Shown here in pieces: positions 16,449 to 25,703 of a stretch of 44,069 bases of DNA (the stretch's first letter is position 1; every line of letters begins with the position of its first letter). Location: contig JADFLG010000008.1 in the NCBI GenBank assembly GCA_022564545.1, forward strand, positions 1 through 44,069, in the 5' to 3' direction. The stretch comes from Chloroflexota bacterium. Its GTDB lineage: Bacteria > Chloroflexota > Dehalococcoidia > Lucifugimonadales > Lucifugimonadaceae. Below the pieces are notes generated by a model. That model was not told the origin of the DNA. It saw only the letters and a list, made by a program, of their open reading frames with translations, and made no database searches. A program made the translations under genes and the position numbers.

Positions 16449-17372
16449 TTGCCTGTATCAGAATCACGAATCGACCACACTATCCGGGAGCTGGCCGCAA
16501 CCCCCAGGAACTTGAGCGAGAACCCTGAGGACCATGCGAGGGCAGCCGATTGGATTGCTGCTGAGTTCGAACAGATAGGCCTGGCTGTCTCTCGCCAGAC
16601 TTTCGAGATCCCTGGCGTGATTCCCGAGCAATTACCGCCACGGCAGGGCGTCAACGTGGTCGGAAAACTGAACCGCCAGCCAGGCGATTCTCGCGAATCA
16701 CGTAATTCACATTCCGTTGTGATCGGGGCCCATTACGACACCGTTCCCGATTCACCTGGCGCCGACGACAACGCGAGCGGAGTGGCGGCGATGCTTGAGT
16801 GTGCGCGGGTCTTGAGTGAGTTGGGCAGCGATCGGGAAGTGACTTTTGTGGCGTTCGACGCCGAAGAAATCGGATTGCTTGGTTCGGCCGCTTACGTGGC
16901 CCGGCTGGCGTCCGCTCAACACCCTTCCTCAGCCATAATTTTCGAATCCATCGGGTTTAGCTCAACCACCGTCAAACAGCGTCTGCCGGGATCATTCCGG
17001 TTCCTGTTTCGCAGGATGTACAGGGCATTGAAGCAACAGCAATTCGCAGCCGACTCGCTATTGATTCTTTCGAAAGGGCCAGGCCGGGCCATTTCCAGGC
17101 ACCTCGAGGAGAGTGCGTCGAAGCCCGGCATCCGGTTGCCGATAATTCCGCTGGAGGTGCCGTGGTGGATGCCGTTGGTCCGCGATCTGCGAAGGAGCGA
17201 TCACGCACCTTTCTGGCTCGCCGGCATCCCGGCAGTGATGATTGGCGATACCGCGAACTTCAGGAACCCGCACTACCACCAGTCCACAGACACGCCCGAC
17301 ACCGTGGACGTGGGGCTGGTCGCCAGGGCTGCCCGAATGGCGATCGATGCGATCGAGAGAGGCGCGATCTAA
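16449..17372 (+). CDS. M28-family metallopeptidase
   Basis: A 307-residue aminopeptidase/glutaminyl-cyclase-like enzyme. Metal and catalytic residues are visible in GAHYDTVP (H95, D97), the GADDNASG block, the FDAEEIGLLGS block (E139/E140), RSDHAPFW and the late YHQSTDTPDT His. There is no signal peptide or lipobox, so it looks cytosolic, unlike many secreted M28 peptidases. Start is TTG at 16449; no better ATG or strong ribosome site is seen, so the N-terminus is uncertain by some codons. It ends 28 bases before the converging membrane-protein gene. The exact substrate (peptides or acylated amino acids) is not readable. Confidence 0.87.
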   Translation: MPVSESRIDHTIRELAATPRNLSENPEDHARAADWIAAEFEQIGLAVSRQTFEIPGVIPEQLPPRQGVNVVGKLNRQPGDSRESRNSHSVVIGAHYDTVPDSPGADDNASGVAAMLECARVLSELGSDREVTFVAFDAEEIGLLGSAAYVARLASAQHPSSAIIFESIGFSSTTVKQRLPGSFRFLFRRMYRALKQQQFAADSLLILSKGPGRAISRHLEESASKPGIRLPIIPLEVPWWMPLVRDLRRSDHAPFWLAGIPAVMIGDTANFRNPHYHQSTDTPDTVDVGLVARAARMAIDAIERGAI

Positions 17373-17399
17373 GGCGGCTTCCGATCGGGTGCCTGATTG

Positions 17400-19517
17400 C
17401 TACGTGGAAGAACCGCTCTCAGGTTTCGACCCGGCGCCAGAGTCAGGTTCGTTCACGGTCGCCTCGTCTGCTACGCCGTCTTCATTGGGGTTTTCATCGG
17501 TGACAGGCGCCCCGACAACATTTTCTGACGGAATCTTCGGATCAGACTCGGTCGAAGGCGATGGAACGGGATCGCCCGATTTTGATAGCGGGGGCAACGG
17601 TGGTGTGCGGCCGCCGCGCCACGTGTTGACCCGCGGCCAGGCGGCCCCTGCCGCAAAAACCACTATGCCTGCGAACATCCACGGCACGGTCTGGTTGCGC
17701 CATCCCCTCTGCCACGAATCGAGGGCTCTCTGCAGACGTTCGACCGGCTCGTCGCTTACCAACTCGACCGTCAATCGGGGGTAACTCGCTCTGAACTCGG
17801 CAGATAAATTGGCTTCATAGTCGGGAATATAGTCTGTCGCTACATCGATGAACGACCAGCCAACCGCAATTCCCGAGTAGACGATCAGCGCACAGACCGC
17901 GGCGACGCCCCCGGCCCACTTCAGCCGCCCGGCCCATCCACGGCCACCGATGAAGCCGATGGCTATCAACGGCATCAACACAAGAACCCAGAGAAGCCAG
18001 CGTAACGACAGCCCGCGGTTCACATAACCCCGCACGTCGTCGAGCTGCTGCACGGCGCTGGGTATCAGGTTATCGGTAATGTTCTTTTCAGTGATGACCA
18101 CGCCGGCGGCGAGGACCTGCAACAACGCTTCAGCATCGACCCGCGACGCCGGGTCATTTTCAATCGCCAGTGCGTCGATCAAGTCCTGTTCGGTGAAGCT
18201 GACTCCATCGATCACGCGTCTGCGAAGATCTTTGACCGTTTCGAGACCGCCACCGACCTGGGATTCAAAATCGGCCAGCGAGTACGTGAGTTGGCTCGGC
18301 ACCTGTGTGCCCACGAACGACTCGACCTGCGCGTCCATGATCGGCCCAAACGTGCGTAATGCCAGGTCAATCGCCGTTTGCCCGCCGGCGATACATCGCG
18401 GCAACTGCCTGGCTGCCAGGTCCTGTCCGGCCCCGACCACAGCGGCGGGTGAATCGCAGGCAGGGATTGCGTCGAGAGTCGTCTTCAGCTTCTGGCGGGC
18501 AAGTACCTGGAGTTGAAACGTGGCGGCGGTCTTGCGGTCGGTCAGTTCAAGCGTGTATTCGAGTTCATCCGCATTCCCAACCATGTAATCGATCAGAGCG
18601 TCAATGACGCCGTCCCCCTGTTCGCGCACCCAGGCACGGGGAGCTATCACTTCAAAAGCATCGACAACTTCCTGTTCTGTCAGCGAGATGCCGAAACCAA
18701 CAGAAGTCGATTGGGCAACGGTCTGCTGAATGAGAGGGTCGATCACCTGCGCGAACACAAGGTTGTAAAGAGTGTCCTCGCGGGCCAGCTTATCCTTCAG
18801 GATTTCGCCGATTATCACAACTCGGTCGTCGAACTGCAGCACCACGTTAAAACTATCGGCATCGCCAGCGAAATACGGTGTGATCTCGTCGATAGCGCCG
18901 AAAAACTGCCCCTCCAGCCAATCGGGCGCGAAGACGGCGCGCGTGGTTTCCTCGATTTCTTGCCGGGTGAAGGCGATTCCGAGGGCATCGCTGGATATTA
19001 GCGAGCTGAACTCCGCGATTTGCGGCACCAGCAGGTCGTCGACGACCTGCTCGGTTAGCTTCAGGTCGGCAACCAGCGCACGAACGGCTTCGGGGACCGC
19101 CCGTACACGTTCCTGCACCTCAAGGTCGATCGTGAACTCATCGGTTTCACCCCTGAGATAGGGTGCCAGGTCATGCAGCCCCTCCTCGAACTTCTCTTTT
19201 ACGTACTCCCGCGGAACGAGGGTTTCTATAAGCCCAAGGATGGCCACTGCTGCTGCATCGGGATCGTCAAAACTGAGAACGGTGGGAGCTGAAGACTCGC
19301 CCAGTCCCGAATTGACCTCGAAACCCCTTTCGACCGTATCGTGGACAAGGTTGGCAACGATGTGGTCATATACATAGTCGTACGCCCCGGCGCCGTTCAC
19401 CATGCCGATAATAACTTCAGGGTCCGACGCCGTTTCGACGACCTGATTGAGGGTCACGGCCGCCAGGAACAGGACCAGGAACAGGCCTGCGAGCAGTGCG
19501 GCGAGTAGGTTTCGCAT
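17400..19517 (-). CDS. Large membrane protein with repeated ectodomain units, unknown function
   Basis: A 705-residue protein. A first TM helix (about 4-25) is followed by a large outside region with a repeated unit at roughly 97-150, 195-245 and 290-345. Each unit has a T-x-Q-(E/D) element, then P-x-W/Y-hydrophobic, a helix ending DxxxPY or DALIDY, G-(D/E)-x-D, and a strand ending in an acidic residue and Arg (EER, DDR, TDR in position). A further T-E-Q-D element sits near 443. TM helices follow at about 507-528, 536-556 and 612-630, then a Pro/acidic, probably disordered C-tail. ATG at 19517 is chosen over the adjacent TTG at 19520 because GGAG is then seven bases upstream. No named family recognised; it resembles large uncharacterised Chloroflexota membrane proteins only in general build. 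Confidence 0.72.
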   Translation of the reverse strand: MRNLLAALLAGLFLVLFLAAVTLNQVVETASDPEVIIGMVNGAGAYDYVYDHIVANLVHDTVERGFEVNSGLGESSAPTVLSFDDPDAAAVAILGLIETLVPREYVKEKFEEGLHDLAPYLRGETDEFTIDLEVQERVRAVPEAVRALVADLKLTEQVVDDLLVPQIAEFSSLISSDALGIAFTRQEIEETTRAVFAPDWLEGQFFGAIDEITPYFAGDADSFNVVLQFDDRVVIIGEILKDKLAREDTLYNLVFAQVIDPLIQQTVAQSTSVGFGISLTEQEVVDAFEVIAPRAWVREQGDGVIDALIDYMVGNADELEYTLELTDRKTAATFQLQVLARQKLKTTLDAIPACDSPAAVVGAGQDLAARQLPRCIAGGQTAIDLALRTFGPIMDAQVESFVGTQVPSQLTYSLADFESQVGGGLETVKDLRRRVIDGVSFTEQDLIDALAIENDPASRVDAEALLQVLAAGVVITEKNITDNLIPSAVQQLDDVRGYVNRGLSLRWLLWVLVLMPLIAIGFIGGRGWAGRLKWAGGVAAVCALIVYSGIAVGWSFIDVATDYIPDYEANLSAEFRASYPRLTVELVSDEPVERLQRALDSWQRGWRNQTVPWMFAGIVVFAAGAAWPRVNTWRGGRTPPLPPLSKSGDPVPSPSTESDPKIPSENVVGAPVTDENPNEDGVADEATVNEPDSGAGSKPESGSST

Positions 19518-19621
19518 CAAGGTTCTCCGGCAGGTTCTTGCGAATTTCCAGCGGAGTCTAGCAATGCCCGTGTTACTGCTGCATTGCTGAAGGTGTGAGT
19601 GTGGGAAACGTCCGGTCTGAT

Positions 19622-20374
19622 TTAACCCCTGCCGAGGTAATCCTGGCCCAGTGGCAACACGATCGCTTCAAGCATGTTGGCATCAGCGGGAAGAGTCGCC
19701 ATCAAAAGGGCTGTCCGCGCCATGTCGGCGGTCGAAATCATCGGCTCAACCCCCTCGTCGCGCCCTGTGGTCGACTTTCCATCTGCACGGCGTTCGACCA
19801 TCACGTTTCCGGGGTGAAGCACGCTGACAGCGATGCCGAAATCGCGGCCCTCAAGCGCTAAAGAATGAGTCAAACCCGTGACCGCGTACTTGCTGGTGCT
19901 GTAGGGCAACGAACTGTGCCGCGGCCTTTGTGCGGAAATGCTGCCGATGTTGATGATCCGGCCGCCGCCCTGCTTCTTCATGATTTTGAACGCCTCGCGT
20001 GCGCCAAGAAACGGCCCGGTCACATTGACCTGCAATACCCGCTGCCACTGCTCCATCGTGAGATCCTCAACGGGCGCCCCGTCAAAAGCCCCTGAGTTGC
20101 TGACCAGGATGTCGAGCCTGCCGAACCATTCCATCGTCTTCGAGAACAGATTCACCATCTGCTCCTCGTTGGTAACGTCGGTGGGTATCGCAACGACGGG
20201 CCCGGCAGCGCCGGCGTCACCCCCCAGTTCTTTCGCCGCGGCGTGCAGTCTATCGGCATTCCGGGCGGCAATCACCACCGTACAACCTTCTTCGACAAAT
20301 GCCTTCGCGATGCCCTTGCCAATTCCCGACCCACCACCGGTGACAATTGCGACTTTCCCATCGAGTTGGCCCAT
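19622..20374 (-). CDS. Short-chain dehydrogenase/reductase (SDR)
   Basis: A 250-residue classical SDR. The nucleotide-binding TGGGSGIG is at 12-19 and the active site is S145, Y158 and K162 (Y-S-T-S-K). The NAG-type motif is present as NSGA, and Arg at the end of strand two (AARNADR) suggests NADP preference. These cytosolic enzymes oxidise or reduce alcohols and ketones; the substrate is not readable. The frame is open to 20584, but the ATG at 20374 has AGGAG six bases upstream and gives the normal family length. It lies downstream of a transporter remnant and rlmB on the same strand. Confidence 0.9.
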   Translation of the reverse strand: MGQLDGKVAIVTGGGSGIGKGIAKAFVEEGCTVVIAARNADRLHAAAKELGGDAGAAGPVVAIPTDVTNEEQMVNLFSKTMEWFGRLDILVSNSGAFDGAPVEDLTMEQWQRVLQVNVTGPFLGAREAFKIMKKQGGGRIINIGSISAQRPRHSSLPYSTSKYAVTGLTHSLALEGRDFGIAVSVLHPGNVMVERRADGKSTTGRDEGVEPMISTADMARTALLMATLPADANMLEAIVLPLGQDYLGRG

Positions 20375-20484
20375 TTTTTTCTCCTGTCGGTTCCCGTCCT
20401 GGATTCGATTCTGAGAAATATCGTTGCCCCAAAAAAATATTATCGGGCAGGCACCGGAAGCAGGTACACGGATTTCAGTTCCTG

Positions 20485-20745
20485 TTATTCGTCTTCTGGG
20501 TCCCTTGTATAGACCTTTGTCCGCACAGCTGCAAACTGTGCGACAGCCGTAATAGCTGCCGGAACACGGAATGTCAGGTTCCACCCGTCCAGGAACGCTC
20601 CGGTGATCGTCGAACCGGTGGCGTCTGCAGGCTTGCCGGCCTGGACCTCGACACCACGGCTCAGCATGGTGCCAGCGATGATCGCCGCCGCCAGTGCCTG
20701 CCCGAGGGTTTGTACGTAAATCCCGTGGTCGCTGCCAGCCGCTAA
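20485..20745 (-). pseudogene. Possible C-terminal remnant of a multi-TM transporter
   Basis: Directly after the rlmB stop, and in the same reading frame, about 86 codons continue open to a stop at 20485. They encode two hydrophobic segments (GQALAAAIIAGT and the FRVPAAITAVAQFAAV region) separated by a short loop, resembling the last helices of a multidrug-type permease. The first ATG is at 20667 and would give only 60 residues; no ribosome site is evident. A relic of a lost transporter gene fits best, but a short real protein or chance open frame remains possible. Confidence 0.3.
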
Positions 20746-21528
20746 CTACCGGGCCGACGCCTTCTCCCGGCGCTGCCGGAACGCCTCGTAAAGCACGATT
20801 CCGGCGCTCACCGACGCGTTCAGCGACGAGAGCTTCCCCGTCATTGGGATCGACGCGATCTGATCGCAGTTCTCACGGACCAGCCTTGAAAGGCCTTTGC
20901 CTTCGGAACCCACGACAATCACGACTGGCCCGGTCAGGTCGGCCTGTGTGTAATCGATATCGCCATCTGCATCGAGGCCGACCACCGAAACTCCAGCCTG
21001 TCTCAGGTTTTCGATCGTCCGGTTGAGATTGACCACTCTCGCAACTTTGACATGCTCGAGCGCACCCGCCGACGCACGTACCGCACCGGGCGTGATGCCG
21101 ACAGCCCTTCGTTCAGGAATTATCAGCCCGTGAGCACCGGCAGCGTCGACCGTTCTGGCTATCGCACCCAGGTTGTGGGGATCTTGAACGCCGTCCAGCA
21201 TGACGATCAGGGGTGTTTCGCCCTTGCGGTTGGCCGCAGAGATGAAGTCCTCCGGGTTGTGGTAACGGGGGTCCGGGACCACGGCAATAACGCCCTGGTG
21301 TTTCTTGGTTTGCGACTGACCCTCCAGATCGCGTCGTGAAACCGCGTCGACTCGAATGCCAGCGTCTTCAGCAAGAATAATGATCTCGCGGAGTTGGGAA
21401 CCCAACTCAAGGTCATCGACCATTATCAGTCGCTCGATTTCCCGCCCGGCGCGGAGCGATTCCAGCACTGCACGACGACCTTCAACGGTCTGTCCGTGAA
21501 CTTTTTTTGCCCTTGAAAATCGCGACAT
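20746..21528 (-). CDS. rlmB: 23S rRNA 2'-O-methyltransferase RlmB/TrmH-family (SpoU)
   Basis: A 260-residue SPOUT methyltransferase. Residues about 8-85 form the substrate-binding domain (VEGRRAVLESL opening). The knotted catalytic domain has motif 1 in DPHNLGAIARTVDAAGA, motif 2 in VVGSEGKGL and motif 3 in IPMTGKLSSLNASVSAGI. RlmB methylates the 2'-OH of a G in 23S rRNA using S-adenosylmethionine. Start is ATG at 21528, the usual distance before the conserved VHG block. It is likely a housekeeping gene, divergent from the aldolase at 21685. Other SpoU family members methylate tRNA, but the RlmB-type N-terminal domain favours rRNA. Confidence 0.92.
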   Translation of the reverse strand: MSRFSRAKKVHGQTVEGRRAVLESLRAGREIERLIMVDDLELGSQLREIIILAEDAGIRVDAVSRRDLEGQSQTKKHQGVIAVVPDPRYHNPEDFISAANRKGETPLIVMLDGVQDPHNLGAIARTVDAAGAHGLIIPERRAVGITPGAVRASAGALEHVKVARVVNLNRTIENLRQAGVSVVGLDADGDIDYTQADLTGPVVIVVGSEGKGLSRLVRENCDQIASIPMTGKLSSLNASVSAGIVLYEAFRQRREKASAR

Positions 21529-21684
21529 CGTTCGAATTGTTTTAGATGGCCCAGATGAAAATGGGCTGGTGTGGACTGACCGGCTGCGCCACCTGCCAGA
21601 CTAAACCGGAATAGAAGTGTAAGTTTCAGCGGCACTGCACGCCATCGACTTCGCCAAAAAAAATTTACCAGTAGGAGCCAGCAA

Positions 21685-22461
21685 TTGGCACGCGAACGCG
21701 AATACAACACCAATCGACTCAAGCAGACCATTGATTCGGGTGGTGTGGGAGTCATTGCGAACGGCCTGAACAACTCGGATATGTGCGACTTCCTCGGGCA
21801 TCTCGGTTTCGACGCGGCCTTCATAGACTTCGAGCATGGGGGAGTTTCATGGTCCGAACTGGCCGATATCACAAGGGCGTGCGAACTGTGGGGTATGTCG
21901 AGCGTCGTACGAGTGAACAAACTGGATGAGGCCCAGATCCTGAGGACCCTCGACCAGGGGGCAAGCACCGTAATGATCCCCCACGTCATAATCAGGGCCG
22001 ACGCCGAACTTGCGGCAAGCGCATGCAAGTATCCGCCCGAAGGAGTCCGCGGCGTGGCCGGGGGCAGGCGGGCCTACGGTGTCGAAGATTATTTTCAGAG
22101 AGCCAACGCCGAAGTCCAGTGCATTGCGCTGATCGAGGATTTCGAAGCGGTCGGCAATCTTGGGGAACTGACCGGGGTGGACGGCATCGATGTCTTCTAC
22201 GTCGCACCGTCCGACATGGCGGCTTCTATGGGCCACACGGGCGACCCTGGACACCCCGACGTTCAACAGGCGATAGAACGCGCCATCGGGCAAATCGTCG
22301 ATGCCGGACGAATCGCAGGGACGTTGGTGAACGACGACAACCTCGACAGGTTCCTGGCCATGGGAGTGCGCTGCGTTGGTGTTCCCTGGCAGTTGTGGCT
22401 CAAGCAGTCGGCCGAAACGTTTCTCGCCCGGATCGTGGCCCGCGCACGGGCTGCCGGTTGA
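21685..22461 (+). CDS. HpcH/HpaI-type aldolase, second copy
   Basis: A 258-residue family member with catalytic His in DFEHGG (H51), Arg in VVRVNK (R76), metal Glu in ALIEDFEA (E151) and metal Asp in VAPSDMAASMG (D177). It is clearly paralogous to, but diverged from, the enzyme at 2516-3292 and so probably takes another substrate. Cytosolic, metal-dependent retro-aldol chemistry on 2-oxo acids is expected. The start is TTG at 21685 with AGGAG seven bases upstream. It diverges from rlmB and is followed 190 bases later by the sensor kinase gene. Confidence 0.88.
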   Translation: MAREREYNTNRLKQTIDSGGVGVIANGLNNSDMCDFLGHLGFDAAFIDFEHGGVSWSELADITRACELWGMSSVVRVNKLDEAQILRTLDQGASTVMIPHVIIRADAELAASACKYPPEGVRGVAGGRRAYGVEDYFQRANAEVQCIALIEDFEAVGNLGELTGVDGIDVFYVAPSDMAASMGHTGDPGHPDVQQAIERAIGQIVDAGRIAGTLVNDDNLDRFLAMGVRCVGVPWQLWLKQSAETFLARIVARARAAG

Positions 22462-22480
22462 GCAACATGACCAGTGCACC

Positions 22481-22663
22481 ATGACCGATCAGACCCCCGG
22501 TGGATTGGAGATTGCACTTACTCGTATACGCAGGGTTGCGGACGAGCAAGGCCTGAACGTACGCAATACTCGTAACGTGGCGCACGTGGGTCATGCGCGC
22601 AGCGCGGCCGTGCGGTGTGGCGTGACCATCGTTTTCCGTCAACACGGATCAAGTGGCGAATAA
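22481..22663 (+). CDS. Doubtful 60-residue small protein upstream of the kinase
   Basis: An ATG at 22481 opens a 60-codon frame that overlaps the GTG start of the histidine kinase by 11 bases. The product is basic and polar (GLEIALTRIRRVADEQGLNVRN at its N-half exceeds any known motif I can name), with no ribosome site visible. Overlap with the next gene is compatible with coupling, but composition is ambiguous. Low confidence. Confidence 0.2.
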   Translation: MTDQTPGGLEIALTRIRRVADEQGLNVRNTRNVAHVGHARSAAVRCGVTIVFRQHGSSGE

Positions 22664-25220
22664 CTCGCGCAGTTCAACACATTTGAAAGACGAGCCAAAC
22701 AGGCTTCGCCGTTCGTTGCGCTTACTTGCCGCGAACGACGGTGCAGATCGTTTCAGAATGATCGCCTACGCTCCAGCCACTGCGATCATTATCACCGTCC
22801 TCGTGATCGAACTTGGTCTTAATGGGCTTCGCAGCAGCGCCAGTTCATGGCTTCCGCTGGTCGAAGTCTCCGCCGTACTGGGCGGCGTCCTCGCGGGCGC
22901 GTTGTGGTTCGGCTGGCGACAGGCCCGGGTCGCCGCCCGCGCAATGATAGTGTTGAATGCTGCCGAGGACGAGCGCAGGATCATTTCCGCCATTGGCATC
23001 GGCTCGAACTGGGACCTCGACCTCAACCGGATATTCGTCCGGTTCAGCAATGACCTGACCACGCTTGTCGCCTACGATCGCCTGACCATCACCACGGCAC
23101 GGAGCGACGGACAAATGCAACTCGAATTCATTGCCGGGTTGCAGGCACCCGAAGACGAAATCGGTAGGGCCGTTCTGTCTGTCCGCGGCAGTCCTGACGG
23201 TCTCCTGAACCCGACCGATTACGGACTTCACTCGCAAATGACGGTGCCAATTGCTGCAGTCGATGGGACCATCACCGTTCGAAGTCGCGACCGAGACGCA
23301 TACGGGCCGCACCACGTCGAAATAATGCGCCAGGTCGTGGCCCAGCTTTCGCCCGGCATTAGCAACGCCATCCACTACCAGGAATCCCAGCACCTGGTGA
23401 TGGAACGCACCGCCCTGGCTGAAATTGGCAGAGCAGCGACCCAGGAAATCGATCTCGACTCGATCCTCATGGTCGTGAGCGGAGCGCTCTCGAACCTGAT
23501 GAAGTTCGATCACCTCGGGACAATTCTCACGAATCCAGACGGGGGACCGGCAACTATTGTCTGCTGGTCGACGGAAGGCCTTCTTGGACTCAAGGTCGGC
23601 GATAAAGTCGATCTTGACGGCGCACACAACATGTCGGGAATTCTTTCAGGTCGCGGGAAAGACCCGCTGGGCCTGGGTACCAACGGCGGGGACGCTGCGG
23701 ACGAGCAGCGCCTCTGGATGCAGGTACAACTGGGTGAACAGTCGAACTTGCTCGGTGTGATAGTGGTCAGTGCGCAAGCCGGTTCCGTTCTCGGCGAGGA
23801 CGAGGCAGACCTGCTTCAACGCGTGGCAGACCAGATCGCTCCGGCCATCAAGAACGCACAGTTGACCGCCAAATTGACCAGGGCGGTTGAAGAGCGCCAC
23901 GCTATCGCCGCGATCGGCCGCGCTGCCAGCAATGAGTTCGAGATGAAGCGGATCTTCAAGGTTGTTGCCGACGAACTCGAAACCATCATGCCGTGCGACA
24001 GGTTCGTCGCCACGATCACGGAACCAGACTCAAAATACGTCGAAATTATTTATGTAAGGGGTGTAGAACGCGGCGGAGCGGGGGTCGGCGATCGGATCAT
24101 GGGTCTTACGGACGACGAACGGCGAGAGCTAAATTCACGCCACGTGATATTGCGCAACAGGCAGGACAAATTTGTTTCTACAAAGCCCGGAGATCACCAT
24201 TCTGGAATGCGTTCGTGGGTTCAGGTCGCGCTCGGTGATCTGGCCGAACCGATGGGCTACCTGAGTTTGCGCAGCAGAAATCCGGACGCCTATGACATTA
24301 CCCAGGTCGAGTTCCTCGAAGGAATCGCACGGCAGATCACGCCGCCTCTCAAGAACGCCCGACTTTTTGCACAGGAACACGCACTGCGCGATCAACTCGA
24401 CGTACGGAACAAGGAACTCCAGGAAGCAAACGCTGCCAAATCCCGGTTCCTTTCAACAGTTTCGCACGAGCTTAAAACCCCACTCACGATCATCTCTGGA
24501 TTCATTGATCTCATGATCGATGATTCAGATCAATTCAATGAAGAACACGTCGAGACTCTGGACATCATTCGCAAAAACGCAACGCAATTGGGTTCGCTAA
24601 TTAACGACGTGCTGGATATTTCGCGGTTTGACGCTGGCAACCTTCGGATCGAGCCGACAGTGTTTCAGGTTAACGAACTCGTCCACGAACTCGAAAAGGG
24701 GTTCGAACAGCTGCTCGATACAAAAAACCAAAAGCTGACTACTTCGATTCCTGACACCGCCATTTGGCTGAAAGCCGATCGCAACCGGGTGTCCCAGCTG
24801 ATTACGAATTTGCTCAGCAATGCCCATAAGTACTCTGGTGACAACTGTGAAATCAGACTCAGCGTCGCGATCGAGGACGAGAATATAACGGTACTCATCG
24901 AAGATGAAGGAATCGGCATCTCAGAGGAAGACCAGAAGCAGTTGTTTACCGCCTTCTTCAGGGCCGACAACCAGGCCGCCAAAGGGGTCGGTGGAACGGG
25001 GCTGGGTCTCGTTATCGCCAAATCGATTGCAGAGTTGCACGGGGGTGACCTGTGGCTCAACAGCGTAGAAAACCAGGGAACGACGGTGGGGTTCAGACTC
25101 CCCGGCATCACTTCCGAGCCGCAGAAAGACCCCGAGGCCGAGGCGAAGTTGGCGATGCTGGCCCAGCGGTCGCGTCTTTTCCCGGATGTCGACTGGGAAG
25201 ATATTGGCAAGATCGCATAA
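22653..25220 (+). CDS. Membrane sensor histidine kinase with three GAF domains
   Basis: An 855-residue kinase. Two TM helices lie at about 36-58 and 66-88. Three GAF-like sensor domains follow at about 105-250, 258-405 and 410-575; the second and third begin with the same AxAEIGRAA/AIAAIGRAAS-type linker. A short coiled coil leads to the dimerisation domain with phospho-acceptor H605 in TVSHELKTPL, and then the ATPase domain with N box TNLLSNAHKYS (about 715-725), DEGIGI and GGTGLGLVIA. It autophosphorylates on His and passes phosphate to a receiver, very likely the single-domain regulator encoded 63 bases downstream. There is no periplasmic sensor domain, so signals are probably cytosolic ligands of the GAF domains. 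The start is GTG at 22653 with a weak site; an ATG at 22758 would lose the first cytosolic residues. Confidence 0.93.
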   Translation: MANNSRSSTHLKDEPNRLRRSLRLLAANDGADRFRMIAYAPATAIIITVLVIELGLNGLRSSASSWLPLVEVSAVLGGVLAGALWFGWRQARVAARAMIVLNAAEDERRIISAIGIGSNWDLDLNRIFVRFSNDLTTLVAYDRLTITTARSDGQMQLEFIAGLQAPEDEIGRAVLSVRGSPDGLLNPTDYGLHSQMTVPIAAVDGTITVRSRDRDAYGPHHVEIMRQVVAQLSPGISNAIHYQESQHLVMERTALAEIGRAATQEIDLDSILMVVSGALSNLMKFDHLGTILTNPDGGPATIVCWSTEGLLGLKVGDKVDLDGAHNMSGILSGRGKDPLGLGTNGGDAADEQRLWMQVQLGEQSNLLGVIVVSAQAGSVLGEDEADLLQRVADQIAPAIKNAQLTAKLTRAVEERHAIAAIGRAASNEFEMKRIFKVVADELETIMPCDRFVATITEPDSKYVEIIYVRGVERGGAGVGDRIMGLTDDERRELNSRHVILRNRQDKFVSTKPGDHHSGMRSWVQVALGDLAEPMGYLSLRSRNPDAYDITQVEFLEGIARQITPPLKNARLFAQEHALRDQLDVRNKELQEANAAKSRFLSTVSHELKTPLTIISGFIDLMIDDSDQFNEEHVETLDIIRKNATQLGSLINDVLDISRFDAGNLRIEPTVFQVNELVHELEKGFEQLLDTKNQKLTTSIPDTAIWLKADRNRVSQLITNLLSNAHKYSGDNCEIRLSVAIEDENITVLIEDEGIGISEEDQKQLFTAFFRADNQAAKGVGGTGLGLVIAKSIAELHGGDLWLNSVENQGTTVGFRLPGITSEPQKDPEAEAKLAMLAQRSRLFPDVDWEDIGKIA

Positions 25221-25283
25221 ACATATGTGTACGTGTGTAAACGACCTGAGGCCGCTTTACACAATGTGCGGGAGGACATTGCA

Positions 25284-25703
25284 ATGAACAAGATTCTGAT
25301 AGTGGACGACAGTCCGGATATACGCCTGCTACTTGGCAAAACGCTGAAGGCAGCCGGGTACGGAGTATCGGAAGCAGACGATGGCGATGAGGCATTGCCA
25401 GCGGCGCTATCGTATGAGCCCGACATGATTCTGCTTGACGTGGCAATGGAACGGGTCGACGGTTTCAAAGCACTTGCCATATTGAAGGCCGACCCCCGAA
25501 CGAAGGAAATCCCCGTTCTCATGATCACGGCAAAAGGCCACCCGAGCGACCTCGAAACGGCACGGTCGCTCGGGGCGCTCGACTACATCAACAAGCCATG
25601 GGCACATGGTGAGGTTGAGCTTCGCATCCAATGGGCGATCACATCGGTTCAACGCCAACGCGAACGAGATGAGCAGAATAACGTCGATCGGCTCGTCAGC
25701 TAG
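25284..25703 (+). CDS. Single-domain response regulator (partner of the triple-GAF kinase)
   Basis: A 139-residue receiver with no output domain. Acidic pair D8/D9, phospho-acceptor D52 in ILLDVAM, T82 in MITAKG and K104 in NKPW are all present, so it should be phosphorylated normally. The last 20 residues are a charged helical tail. The ATG at 25284 has GGAGG eight bases upstream. Its position right after the kinase gene implies a cognate pair, with output through protein-protein contact rather than DNA binding. The C-terminal receiver surface resembles the other single-domain regulator at 32765-33145, including the (A/G)xxDYxxKPW end. Confidence 0.92.
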   Translation: MNKILIVDDSPDIRLLLGKTLKAAGYGVSEADDGDEALPAALSYEPDMILLDVAMERVDGFKALAILKADPRTKEIPVLMITAKGHPSDLETARSLGALDYINKPWAHGEVELRIQWAITSVQRQRERDEQNNVDRLVS

